A model generated the notes under the pieces. It was given only the letters and a program-made list of their open reading frames with translations. It did no database searches and was not told the origin of the DNA. A stretch of 64,000 bases of DNA from Lysinibacillus sp. OF-1. GTDB lineage: Bacteria; Bacillota; Bacilli; Bacillales_A; Planococcaceae. The stretch covers positions 2,542,001-2,606,000 of the forward strand of contig NZ_CP102798.1 of the NCBI RefSeq assembly GCF_028356935.1, written 5' to 3'. Of the stretch, positions 44,144 to 52,987 are shown in pieces (the stretch's first letter is position 1; the number at the start of each line of letters is the position of its first letter). Position numbers and translations under genes: made by a program.

Positions 44144-44253
44144 TATGAATGGTTAGATAGTGTAGTAGAGTGACGCTGCTCGTTTAATAAATCTGCTGCT
44201 AATACGATACCCACTGGTAATGCAAATGCTAATAAAATTGTGCCTATAATCAT
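44143..44253 (-). CDS. Small membrane peptide, 36 aa
   Basis: ATG at 44253 with AAGGAG seven to eight bases upstream. Starts MIIGTILLAFALPVGIVLA: one membrane helix and a polar tail. No family recognised. It may be translationally coupled to the frameshifted gene that follows. Confidence 0.5.
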   Translation of the reverse strand: MIIGTILLAFALPVGIVLAADLLNEQRHSTTLSNHS

Positions 44254-44341
44254 CACAATCACTCCTTTAACCATTTCTAATGTCAGTATACACTTAATTT
44301 TCTGATATTTCAAGAAATATTGGAAAATGATTGATGAAGCC

Positions 44342-44390
44342 ATAAAAAAATCATTCAACTAGGCATGCGCCCTACCTGAATGATTTTTTA
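44342..44390 (-). terminator. Terminator after the 41-aa gene
   Basis: AAAAATCATTCA / TGAATGATTTTT stem with T run on the minus strand, directly after the small gene at 44395. Confidence 0.7.
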
Positions 44391-44394
44391 TCTC

Positions 44395-44520
44395 TTACAT
44401 AAACAATTTTAAACACAATACTTGTAGGCCTCTTATCGCTGATTGGACTGGATTTTTTCGCACTTTACGTTTAGGTACATAGCTTTGCATGCAATGATTC
44501 AGTGCTGTATACCTAAGCAC
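44395..44520 (-). CDS. Small basic protein, 41 aa, downstream of the LCP gene
   Basis: GTG start at 44520 with GGGAGGA six bases upstream. The product starts MLRYTALNHCMQSYVPKRK, is basic, contains two Cys and is followed within 10 bp by a terminator. A nine-codon frame (44513-44542) with its own GGGAGGG overlaps its start, like a coupled leader. Signal strength suggests a real gene; function unknown. Confidence 0.45.
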   Translation of the reverse strand: MLRYTALNHCMQSYVPKRKVRKNPVQSAIRGLQVLCLKLFM

Positions 44521-44542
44521 CTGGGTCCTCCCATTCATTCAT
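44513..44542 (-). CDS. Nine-residue leader frame
   Basis: ATG at 44542 preceded by AAGGGAGGGAG encodes MNEWEDPGA then stop; the stop overlaps the start region of the 41-aa gene (GTG inside GGTGCTTAG). It may be a translational coupler. Confidence 0.3.
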   Translation of the reverse strand: MNEWEDPGA

Positions 44543-44576
44543 CTCCCTCCCTTCATGGCCCAAAGTTGTAGCTAAC

Positions 44577-45518
44577 TTACTTACTTTTTTGTAAATGATT
44601 TTTTAAATCCGTTTGTATTTCTTCAAGCTCTGTCTCATTCGGAATGTAGTACCAAATATGGTTAATCCTTTGACCATCCCCCTCGTCAAATGACAACTGT
44701 TCAATATCTGCATCCATCTTTTTATAAAGACCTTGCAGCTGAATAAGATCCTTGACAGAAAAGTTCATACGCACATTATCACCTAGAACATTCAGCATAT
44801 CTGTTGCTTTTAATAACGTAGATGGTGTAGAAGCTTTTTTCATTACAGCTTCAATAATTTGGCGCTGACGAATTTGGCGACCAAAATCACCGCGCGGATC
44901 TTCGTAACGAATACGTGAAAAAATCAGTGCCTCATTACCGTCTAACGTAATTTCTCCCTCTGGGAAATGATATTCATCAAAAGTTAAATCCATATCATTA
45001 TTGATGGTTACGCCCCCAAGCGTGTCAATAATTTGTAGAAAACCCTCCATATTAATAAACACATAATAATCAATAGGTATATTTAGAAAATTTTCCACTG
45101 TATCTACAGCCATCGGAACGCCACCAAAGGCATAGGCATGATTAATTTTATCAATGGTATCATGACCAATAATTTCTGTACGTGTATCACGGGGAATACT
45201 AAGCATTTTCATTGTCTGTTTTTCAGGATTCACAGTAATCACAATCATAGTATCGGAACGGCCGCTATCATCTTTTCGTTCATCGACCCCAAGCATGAGA
45301 ACCGAGAATGGTTCTTTTTTGATCACTGTTTTTTCTTCGAGTTGTGCAGCATCCGTTGTTTGAATAAGTGGTGTATTTATTTTATTCATAGTTTTTTGGA
45401 TGGTAAAGTAAGCAGCACCTATAAAAATTAAAAATATTGCTAGTAGGCTACCGACTATCCACAGCCATAATTTTTTCTTGCTCTTTTTCTCTTTTGAGCG
45501 TTTCATATTTTTTTCCAT
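44577..45518 (-). CDS. LytR-CpsA-Psr (LCP) family glycopolymer ligase
   Basis: A 313-aa membrane-anchored LCP protein. One N-terminal membrane helix (about residues 18-38) after a lysine-rich start, then the LCP domain with VLMLGVDERKDDSGRSDTM, the IPRDTRTEI motif, KINHAYAFGG, and RIRYEDPRGDFGRQIRQR, whose Arg residues bind pyrophosphate. LCP enzymes attach wall teichoic acid or other glycopolymers to peptidoglycan. AAAGGA precedes the ATG. It is followed by two very small genes. Confidence 0.92.
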   Translation of the reverse strand: MEKNMKRSKEKKSKKKLWLWIVGSLLAIFLIFIGAAYFTIQKTMNKINTPLIQTTDAAQLEEKTVIKKEPFSVLMLGVDERKDDSGRSDTMIVITVNPEKQTMKMLSIPRDTRTEIIGHDTIDKINHAYAFGGVPMAVDTVENFLNIPIDYYVFINMEGFLQIIDTLGGVTINNDMDLTFDEYHFPEGEITLDGNEALIFSRIRYEDPRGDFGRQIRQRQIIEAVMKKASTPSTLLKATDMLNVLGDNVRMNFSVKDLIQLQGLYKKMDADIEQLSFDEGDGQRINHIWYYIPNETELEEIQTDLKNHLQKSK

Positions 45519-45814
45519 ACATTAGTCCTTTCTTGCTTAACAATTTTGCCCCTCTTTTTGACGTATTAAGTTGGAAAAAAGTTTATCTAGTCTACTTATA
45601 TGCATAATGGACGAAAAAAAGACGTACACTAGTATTTACTAAATTAACAGCATACTATTCCCTCATTTGTAAATTCCCTTCCTATTAGAGCCACCTATTA
45701 GGCTGACATTCACTTTATTTATTGAAAATTCATTATTATTAATATATAATTTTAAGATACACTGTATCTATAATAGAAACAATTAATATAACTTATTTTA
45801 GGAGGAATGACCCT

Positions 45815-46903
45815 ATGTTTCAAAATAGAAGAGAGAAACTAGTTTCCTATATGCAGCAACAGCAAATTGATGTGGCGATCCTTGTACCTGGGTCGAATAT
45901 GTCTTATTTTACAGGTCTCCAGTTAAAGCAAAGTGAACGCTTAACGTTAGTGGCTATCACGGCTAACAATCAATTATATTTTCTAGTACCACAAGTAGAA
46001 CTAACAAAAGTTGATACGGAGTGTGCGAATGCTATCGTATCTTATTCAGATGAAGAGGGACCGACACAGGCCATCTGGCAATTAAAAAAAGAGCTGGGAG
46101 CGTCGCAAACACTTGGTGTGGAATTTGACACGATGCACGTAAAGGAACAAAAAGCAATCGAACACCTTACATATAACAATTTATGTGACATCGGTGAATC
46201 CATTCGTGAACTCCGTATGAAAAAAGAGCATCATGAAATAGCCTTGATGCGACAGGCTGTACAAATTGCAGAAGAAAGTCTTGAAGCAACATTGCCAACG
46301 ATACGAGCTGGTGTTTCAGAAATGGAAGTCGCTGCACAATTAGAATATGAAATGAGACGACGTGGTTCAGAGGGAACACCTTTTGGAACCATTGTGGCAT
46401 CAGGTTACCGAGGAGCGCTTCCCCACGGCAGAGCAAGCATGAAAAAAATAGAGACAGGCGAATTGATCGTCATCGACTTTGGGGCCATTTATAAGGGCTA
46501 TGTGGCAGATATGACTAGAACGGTAGCTTTAGGGGAGATTTCTCCAACTTTAAAAACGATTTACAGCATTGTTAAACAAGCCAATGAAACGGCAATAGAA
46601 GCGATCAAACCAGGCATGACAGCACATGACATCGATGCTATAGCAAGAGGCATTATTCACGCCGCAGGCTATGGTGACAATTTCACACACCGACTTGGCC
46701 ATGGTATTGGTTTAAGTGCACATGAGGAACCTTATATCATGCAGCATAATCAGCTAGTATTAAAACCTGGTATGGCATTTACAGTGGAGCCAGGTATCTA
46801 CGTTCAGGATGTCGGCGGTGTTCGTATCGAGGATAATTTAATTGTTACAGAAAATGGTTATAAGAATTTAATGACCTATTCGAAAGAATTAATCATTTTA
46901 TAA
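45815..46903 (+). CDS. M24 Xaa-Pro peptidase family protein
   Basis: A 362-aa metallopeptidase of the creatinase/aminopeptidase P fold: N-terminal creatinase-like domain (1-125) and C-terminal pita-bread domain. Metal ligands are visible in VIDFGAIYKGYVADMTR (two Asp), GHGIGLSAHE (His), TVEPGIY (Glu) and RIEDN (Glu). It likely cleaves Xaa-Pro dipeptides. AGGAGG precedes the ATG. It is followed 14 bp later by a class V aminotransferase gene, suggesting a shared catabolic task. Confidence 0.9.
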   Translation: MFQNRREKLVSYMQQQQIDVAILVPGSNMSYFTGLQLKQSERLTLVAITANNQLYFLVPQVELTKVDTECANAIVSYSDEEGPTQAIWQLKKELGASQTLGVEFDTMHVKEQKAIEHLTYNNLCDIGESIRELRMKKEHHEIALMRQAVQIAEESLEATLPTIRAGVSEMEVAAQLEYEMRRRGSEGTPFGTIVASGYRGALPHGRASMKKIETGELIVIDFGAIYKGYVADMTRTVALGEISPTLKTIYSIVKQANETAIEAIKPGMTAHDIDAIARGIIHAAGYGDNFTHRLGHGIGLSAHEEPYIMQHNQLVLKPGMAFTVEPGIYVQDVGGVRIEDNLIVTENGYKNLMTYSKELIIL

Positions 46904-46917
46904 GGCTGGTGCGCACA

Positions 46918-48120
46918 ATGTTAAATATGATGAAAATACAAAAAGATATGCCGCTACTAGAGCACTATATTTATTTAAACACGGCTGCTGCTTCTGCCAT
47001 GCCCCAGCCAGTAGTGGATGTAATGACTAGCTATCTTCAAAAACAAGCGAGTATTGGTCCCTACTTACCCTCTTTTCGTCAAGAAATATATGCACAGGTA
47101 GAGCGTATACGAGAGAAAAGCGCATTATTTATCGGCGCCAAAAAAGAAGAAATTGCCTTTGTGCCAAACGGTTCAATGGCTATTAATTATATAGCAGGGG
47201 GCTTGCAATGGGAACAAGGTGATGAGGTCATTGTGCTCGATACAGAAATGTTAAGTAACTATGTGCCTTGGCTTGCCCTTCAGCAACAAGGTGTTCAGTT
47301 AAAAGTTTTGAAAACTAATGCGGAGTATCTAGTAGATTTACAAGAGCTGGAGCAACTCATCACGCCACACACAAGATTGATTGCCTTTGCCCATATGTCC
47401 AATGCTGCTGGTGCACTCCAGCCCGCCAAGGAAATTTGTCAGCTGGCACAGCAACACCATGTATTAACATTGATTAATGCCAATCAAACTGTTGGTTTAA
47501 CACCGATACATGTTGCAGAGCTTGGCTGTGACTTTTTAGTTGCCTGTGGCCGAAAATGGTTGCGCGGCCCTGAGGGTTCAGGTATTTTATATGTGCGCCA
47601 AGCGCTTATCCCAGCACTCACACCTATTATGATTGGCTGGGGTAGTACCCAGTGGGATTATCAAAACGATGAGTATTCTTTTTTAGAAACAGCGAAACGT
47701 TTTGAGCCAGGCTGTCCAATCATCCCAAGTATTTTGGGATTGGGAGCAGCGATTGACTATGCCAACGCTATTGGTATTCACTCTATTTATGAAAGAGTAC
47801 AACAATTAACAAACTATTTAGTAGAACAGCTCTCAACCATCCCAGGTATTGTGTTATATGGTCCACAAAATAGTGCACATCGATTATCCATTACGCCGTT
47901 TAATATAGAAGGGATTTCTCCAGATGAGCTAACGAATGAATTAGCAGAACGTGGGGTCATTATTGAGGCTGGCACATTTATGGCCAATACCATTATGGAA
48001 CGTAATCAGATTAGTCAAATGGCTCGTTTTTCCCCACATTATTTTAATACGTTTGAAGAAATAGACACGGCTGTATCGTTCATGAAGGAAATCAGAGCAA
48101 AGGCCCAAGATAGATATTAA
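46918..48120 (+). CDS. Class V aminotransferase family protein
   Basis: A 400-aa PLP-dependent enzyme of the aminotransferase V/cysteine desulfurase/isopenicillin epimerase-like group. The PLP Lys is in VACGRKWLRGPEGSGIL; ANQTVGLTPIHV and CPIIPSILGLGAA fit the fold. The reaction (desulfuration, lyase or epimerase) is not clear from sequence. Start taken at ATG 46918 (GTG 46909 possible), following AAGG. It is cotranscribed with the M24 peptidase gene; an IclR gene lies convergent beside it. Confidence 0.85.
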   Translation: MLNMMKIQKDMPLLEHYIYLNTAAASAMPQPVVDVMTSYLQKQASIGPYLPSFRQEIYAQVERIREKSALFIGAKKEEIAFVPNGSMAINYIAGGLQWEQGDEVIVLDTEMLSNYVPWLALQQQGVQLKVLKTNAEYLVDLQELEQLITPHTRLIAFAHMSNAAGALQPAKEICQLAQQHHVLTLINANQTVGLTPIHVAELGCDFLVACGRKWLRGPEGSGILYVRQALIPALTPIMIGWGSTQWDYQNDEYSFLETAKRFEPGCPIIPSILGLGAAIDYANAIGIHSIYERVQQLTNYLVEQLSTIPGIVLYGPQNSAHRLSITPFNIEGISPDELTNELAERGVIIEAGTFMANTIMERNQISQMARFSPHYFNTFEEIDTAVSFMKEIRAKAQDRY

Positions 48121-48139
48121 CTATCTTGAGCCTTGTTTC
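48099..48139. terminator. Bidirectional terminator
   Basis: AAGGCCCAAGATA-like arm and TATCTTGAGCCTT arm around a short loop, between convergent genes. Confidence 0.65.
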
Positions 48140-48143
48140 AAGC

Positions 48144-48917
48144 TTATTCATGATACAGCTTAAAGCTATACTGATCGAAATAACGTTGAATATTCATCGC
48201 TCCATATTGAAGAACATTCACCATTTCAGGTAACTTTTCCTCTGTTGGTTTACGATAAATAGGTCCTGCAATCGTTAAAGAAGCAATTACTTCTTTTTTG
48301 CTGTTAAAAAGAGGTACACCAAGCCCAAAAACAGAATGAGCATATTCCCCCGTCGAGAAGCACCAGCCTTGTTGTTGAATTTTTTCTAAATCGGCTATCA
48401 TTTCTTCGGGGTCAGTAATCGTTTCTGGGGTTAATCTTTTCATACCATGCTCCATAATCTCCTTCTTCCGATCCTCAGGTAGATAGGCCATGATGACTTT
48501 ACAAGAAGCCCCAATATGTAGTGGTGTTCGTGTGCCCATTGATACCGAAAACTTAATTGTTTGAGAGCCTTCAGCTATTTCCACGGTGACGCCATCTTTG
48601 CCATCTAGCCAAGTTAGAAATACCGACTCTTTAATGGTTTCTGCAAGATTTTTCATAATTGGCAAAACAAAATCAGAAAGATTTAATTTATCTTTCACCA
48701 TCTGACCATACTCTAAAAAACGAAGCCCTAATTCATATTTTTTTGTCTCAGGATTTTGAATCAGAAATCCATGACTCTCGAATGTAACTAAAATTCGATA
48801 AATAATAGAATGACTAATATTCATCTCCTTTGCTAATTCACGCACACCCCATGTAGGATTTTCTTTATTAAAATATTTTAAAACCTCTAATGAGTTATCC
48901 AATGTTTTTAATGTCAT
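48144..48917 (-). CDS. IclR family transcriptional regulator
   Basis: A 257-aa regulator. Winged helix-turn-helix at residues 1-65 (WGVRELAKEMNISHSIIYRILVTFE) and IclR effector domain at about 75-250 with GASCKVIMAYLPEDRK and SLTIAGP. These proteins sense small carbon compounds. GAGGTG lies before the ATG. It is convergent with the M24-aminotransferase operon, which may be its target, though the promoter of that operon shows no obvious site that I can assign. Confidence 0.88.
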   Translation of the reverse strand: MTLKTLDNSLEVLKYFNKENPTWGVRELAKEMNISHSIIYRILVTFESHGFLIQNPETKKYELGLRFLEYGQMVKDKLNLSDFVLPIMKNLAETIKESVFLTWLDGKDGVTVEIAEGSQTIKFSVSMGTRTPLHIGASCKVIMAYLPEDRKKEIMEHGMKRLTPETITDPEEMIADLEKIQQQGWCFSTGEYAHSVFGLGVPLFNSKKEVIASLTIAGPIYRKPTEEKLPEMVNVLQYGAMNIQRYFDQYSFKLYHE

Positions 48918-49038
48918 TTCACACCTCGATTGTCTCTATAATAGAACCGTATCTTGATTATAAAATGAAGCTGGACAATTTTCAATAAATTCAACTATTT
49001 TACAATTAGATTTTAAACAAAATATTGAGTTCGGGGGC

Positions 49039-49572
49039 CCTATCTGTTTAGAGTGATTCTATTCGGGTAAAAGGTGCGCTCTATCCACTAGTTTTCCTGT
49101 TCTATCCTTCACATATTGAGTTCTATCCTTCACTTTGAGTATTCTATCCGTTCAAAGCCATTCTATCGGGCAAAAGGTGCGCTCTATCCACTAGTTTTCC
49201 TGTTCTATCCTTCACATATTGAGTTCTATCCTTCACTTTGAGTATCCTATCCGTTCAAAGCCATTCTATCGGGCAAAAGGTGCGCTCTATCCACTAGTTT
49301 TCCCGTTTTATCCTTCACATATTGAATTCTATCCTTCGGTTTGGATATCCTATCCGTTCAAAGCCATTCTATCAGGCAAAAGGTGCGCTCTATCCACTAG
49401 TTTTCCTGTTCTATCCTTCACATATTGAGTTCTATCCTTCACTTTGAGTAATTCTATCCGTTCAAAGCCATTCTATCGGGCAAAAGGTGCGCTCTATCCA
49501 CTAGTTTTCCCGTTTTATCCTTCACATATTGAGTTCTATCCTTCAGTTTGAGTATCCTATCCGTTCAAAGCC
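49039..49572. repeat. Nested tandem repeat array (about 103 bp x 5)
   Basis: Five units of 103-104 bp start at 49056, 49160, 49263, 49366 and 49470, plus a partial one at 49039. Each unit is itself five subrepeats of 19-21 bp starting CTATC (for example CTATCCTTCACATATTGAG), so the array has about 25 CTATC motifs. Substitutions differ between units (for example TTCTATCC / TTTTATCC). No gene is encoded. Confidence 0.95.
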
Positions 49573-49664
49573 ATAGACTTCCACCACCTATGACATTAAT
49601 ATAAATATCCAGCAAAAAATCAACTCACCTCTATAAAATTTCTTAGAGGCGAGTTGATAATTAG

Positions 49665-50099
49665 CTAGTCATTTTTCTGTTGAATTCCCTGTACTAATTT
49701 CTCTTGAATCAGCAAATATTGGGCAATTTCCTTGTCATCTAATACTTCAAAAAGCTGTACAAAGACCTCTTTCCCGATGGATTGAGCCTTCGCCAAAGCT
49801 ACTTTCCCCTCTTCCGTAATTTGCAAGCGAATGGTGCGACGGTCAGATGGATCATAAAGTCTTTCCGCTAATCCAAGCTTAACCAATTTTTCTGCAATGC
49901 TTGTCATAGCACCTTTCGTATAGCCAATGGTTTCAGCTAATTCTGCTTGTTTTTGAGGGCCTTTAACATGTAGCTCGTTTAACACTAAAATCGGTGAAAT
50001 TCCTAAAGGATATGGAAACGCTTTTGTAAAGCGTATAATATTGGCATTATTCACCTGTTCAATCATATGAATGAGTTTAAAAATATTTGTCTGTTTCAA
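49665..50099 (-). CDS. MarR family transcriptional regulator
   Basis: A 144-aa winged-helix protein. Helix-turn-helix at about residues 50-75 (QAELAETIGYTKGAMTSIAEKL) and the wing YDPSDRRTIRLQITEEG are diagnostic. TTG start at 50099 after GAGGAGG. It lies 25 bp after the SDR gene in the same operon and likely represses it through the palindrome upstream. Ligand unknown. Confidence 0.9.
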   Translation of the reverse strand: MKQTNIFKLIHMIEQVNNANIIRFTKAFPYPLGISPILVLNELHVKGPQKQAELAETIGYTKGAMTSIAEKLVKLGLAERLYDPSDRRTIRLQITEEGKVALAKAQSIGKEVFVQLFEVLDDKEIAQYLLIQEKLVQGIQQKND

Positions 50100-50124
50100 A
50101 AAAATCCTCCTCGAACGCCGAGAA

Positions 50125-50880
50125 CTAATGAAGCATTAGTGAACCTCCATCCACCATAATCGTTTGACCCGTGATGTATTGGGAATCGTCAGAAGCTAAG
50201 AAAACAGCTACTCGACCGATATCTTGCTCAATATCACCAAAACGACCAAGTGGAATTTTACTTCTAACCGCTTCATAATATTCTGGTTGTGCTTTTGCCC
50301 ATGCCTGTACACCTGGTGAATCCGCAAGTGGACTAATGATATTGACATTGATACCAAAACGTCCCCATTCATTTGCGGCAACACGAGAAATACCGCGGAT
50401 TGCTTCCTTAGCTGCGGCATAAGCTGCCTGTGTCTCATGGCCTTGAATACCTGCCCCAGATGCAAAGTTAATAATATTGCCCTTCGTTTCTTTTAAATGT
50501 GGGAGTGCTGCTTGCATTAAATAGAAGGTTGGATAAAAACCTGTCCCAAACGATAAATCAAGATCTGCTTGTGTTGTTTCTTCTATTGTAACTTGTTTCG
50601 CAGCATGAGCGTTATTAACTAGCACATCTAGTTTACCGTATTTTTCTACGACTGTATCAATAATTTTTGGTAATTGATCGCGTTCCATTAAATTTGCCTG
50701 CAAAAACATAGATTTTGGTGAGATTTCTTGCAATTCTTTTGCCATTACCTCACCCGCCTCTGCATTTAAATCAACAATTGTAACGACAGCCCCTTCCTTT
50801 GCCATTGCTTTTGCCATCCCACTACCGATACCGCCTGCTCCCCCAGTAATGATAACCACTTTGTCTTGTAGTTTACCCAT
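50125..50880 (-). CDS. Short-chain dehydrogenase/reductase (SDR)
   Basis: A 251-aa classical SDR. Cofactor motif TGGAGGIGSG (about residues 11-20), NNAH (NNAG variant) near 90, catalytic Ser in NFASGAG, Tyr/Lys in YAAAKEA, and the C-terminal TGQTIMVDGG. It reduces or oxidises an alcohol/carbonyl with NAD(P)H. ATG at 50880 is used; GTG at 50889 is very close to AAGGAG. First gene of an operon with a MarR regulator. Confidence 0.88.
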   Translation of the reverse strand: MGKLQDKVVIITGGAGGIGSGMAKAMAKEGAVVTIVDLNAEAGEVMAKELQEISPKSMFLQANLMERDQLPKIIDTVVEKYGKLDVLVNNAHAAKQVTIEETTQADLDLSFGTGFYPTFYLMQAALPHLKETKGNIINFASGAGIQGHETQAAYAAAKEAIRGISRVAANEWGRFGINVNIISPLADSPGVQAWAKAQPEYYEAVRSKIPLGRFGDIEQDIGRVAVFLASDDSQYITGQTIMVDGGSLMLH

Positions 50881-50911
50881 CGCTAACACATCTCCTTTTC
50901 TTTCATTCCCA

Positions 50912-50946
50912 AATAGTTTAACATTAAACTATTTAATTTTAAACTA
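50912..50946. promoter_or_regulatory. MarR-type operator of the SDR-MarR operon
   Basis: AATAGTTTAA-CA-TTAAACTATT (50912-50933) is a perfect 22-bp palindrome; another TTAAACTA half site follows at 50939-50946. It lies about 30 bp before the SDR start. Confidence 0.65.
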
Positions 50947-51026
50947 AATTGTTTTACCTTTATTAATCCGTCACTACTATCGCTTAATAATCATTCAACT
51001 AGCTATTATTTTTTGTTAAACGCATA

Positions 51027-51244
51027 AAAAGAAAAGCCTATTTTGGAGAAAGGTTAATCCAAAATAGGCTTTTCAAAATTCAATTAACCCTGTCTGCATT
51101 CAACGCCGACTATCCAATAAAATTTTTATTGTAAAACCATTTAAATGCTTTTTAAGTTATCTATTTTCAATCAGATATTACGACACTTTTAATGTATGTA
51201 TATCCTTGTAATGACAAAGCCCCACTTTTATGAAGTGGGGCTTT
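51027..51244 (-). terminator. Tandem terminators after the ABC exporter operon
   Basis: Two strong hairpins: AAAGCCCCACTT/AAGTGGGGCTTT (51216-51244) and a perfect 16-bp AAAAGCCTATTTTGGA arm (51032-51047 with 51058-51073) followed by a T-rich tract on the minus strand. Confidence 0.7.
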
Positions 51245-51253
51245 CCATAGGTT

Positions 51254-52987
51254 TTATTGTAAGGAATTCGCTTGCATTTGATACATTTTGTTATAAATAC
51301 CGCCAAGTGCTAGCAGTTCATCATGCGTGCCATTCTCTATAATTTGTCCTCGATCAAGTACAAGGATACGATCGGCATTTTTAATCGTAGACAGTCGATG
51401 GGCAATAATAAATGTTGTTCGTCCTTTTTTCAGGACATCCATTGCATGCTGAATAATTTCTTCCGTTTCCGTATCAATATTCGATGTCGCTTCATCTAAA
51501 ATTAAAATCGCTGGATCGAAGGCAAGTGCCCGCGCAAACGAAATCAGCTGACGTTGCCCTGAGGATAACGTACTACCCTTCTCAATCACTGGCTCATCAT
51601 AACCATTAGGTAAGTTCGATAAAACCCGTTCGCCTCCTACAGCATTTAAAGAAGCTTCTATTTTTTCGGATGATATATTAGGGTTGTTTAAGCCGACATT
51701 TGAAGCAATCGTACCTGTAAATAAGTAAGGATCCTGTAGCACTATTCCCATATGTTCACGCATCGTTTGACGAGGAACAGAGGTGATATCAATGCCATCA
51801 ATGGTAATTTTGCCTTTTGATGGGTCATAGAAGCGGAATAACAAGTTCATAATGGAACTTTTTCCAGAGCCCGTATGACCAACTAAGGCAATCGTTTCAC
51901 CTTGATGTGCCTCAAATGATAGGTTTTTCAGCACGTATTCATTGTCTTTATAAGCAAAGGAAACATCCTCGAAAACGACATTGCCTTTATATCGTGGGAG
52001 GCTTTTTTCAGAGACAGGCTCACCGTCTGTATCTAGCACCTCGAAAACACGTTTCCCAGCAATTAGAGAACGCTCAAGCTGAGAAAATTGGTTCACGATA
52101 TTCGTAATTGGATTAAATAGCTTTGTTAAATAATCGACAAACGCATACAAAGTACCCGCTGAAACCACTTGGGTTGCTGTAAATGATTGCGTACCAAAAT
52201 AGAAAATAAAGACCGTAAACATAATTAGTCTTAACGTATTCACAAGGTTAAAGGATGTGGCTGAATCGAGCACTAATAGCTTACGTTCGTATGCATAATG
52301 CTCATTATTCATGTCATCAAATTCCTTCGTCATTTGCTGCTCACGACGGAATGCCTGAATAATGGTCATGCCTTGAATGGATTCATTAATCATGGCATTA
52401 ATGTCAGCGATTTTTGTACGAATGACATCATTATACTTTGAGGCAAATTTTCGATACAAAATCATCCATACGTAAACAATAGGAATCATCGTTAAAGCTA
52501 GCATTGCCATTTTCCAATTTAAAATAAAGAGTGCGATATATACACCAATGATGGAAATAAAGCTCGTAACAAAATTGGATAGCACCTGTACATATAAATT
52601 ACGCACCGCTTCTGTATCATTTGTTACACGCGCAACAATTTTACCTGCTGGTAAATTATCGAAATACTGAATTGGTAAAGTTTGAATATGCTCAAAAACA
52701 TCCTTACGTAATTTTTGAATGACGCGGTTTGCACCAATTTGTAAATAGATATACATAAAATAGCGTAATATAGCCGTTGCAATGGCTAACAGTAAATAAA
52801 CGAGTAGTAGCCATGTAATCGGTTTGATTTCAATATGACCAATTGTCATGTAATTATCAATAATATGCTTGGCAATAAATGGCCCAACAAGCTCCGTAAA
52901 TACGGCGATTGTAAGGAAGAATAAGCCTAGTAATATCGGCTTTTTAAAATGCATCGCATAGCGTGTTAAACGTTGACTCGTACTCAT
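51254..52987 (-). CDS. ABC exporter subunit, BmrD/YheH-like
   Basis: A 577-aa half-transporter: six membrane segments (about 15-300) and an ATPase domain (about 335-570). Walker A is GHTGSGKSS, Walker B ILILDEATSN with the catalytic Glu, but the signature is TLSSGQ instead of LSGGQ. This matches heterodimeric exporters in which only one ATP site is active, the partner being the gene just upstream (4-bp overlap, ATGA). BmrCD in B. subtilis exports drugs; the substrate here is unknown. Confidence 0.88.
   Translation of the reverse strand: MSTSQRLTRYAMHFKKPILLGLFFLTIAVFTELVGPFIAKHIIDNYMTIGHIEIKPITWLLLVYLLLAIATAILRYFMYIYLQIGANRVIQKLRKDVFEHIQTLPIQYFDNLPAGKIVARVTNDTEAVRNLYVQVLSNFVTSFISIIGVYIALFILNWKMAMLALTMIPIVYVWMILYRKFASKYNDVIRTKIADINAMINESIQGMTIIQAFRREQQMTKEFDDMNNEHYAYERKLLVLDSATSFNLVNTLRLIMFTVFIFYFGTQSFTATQVVSAGTLYAFVDYLTKLFNPITNIVNQFSQLERSLIAGKRVFEVLDTDGEPVSEKSLPRYKGNVVFEDVSFAYKDNEYVLKNLSFEAHQGETIALVGHTGSGKSSIMNLLFRFYDPSKGKITIDGIDITSVPRQTMREHMGIVLQDPYLFTGTIASNVGLNNPNISSEKIEASLNAVGGERVLSNLPNGYDEPVIEKGSTLSSGQRQLISFARALAFDPAILILDEATSNIDTETEEIIQHAMDVLKKGRTTFIIAHRLSTIKNADRILVLDRGQIIENGTHDELLALGGIYNKMYQMQANSLQ

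Noticed and set aside
49039..49572. CRISPR array at the 49-kb tandem repeats, and an open frame at 49219-49428
   Set aside because: Units are contiguous 19-21-bp subrepeats with no unique spacers and no cas genes; the open frame lies wholly in the repeat and has no ribosome binding site.
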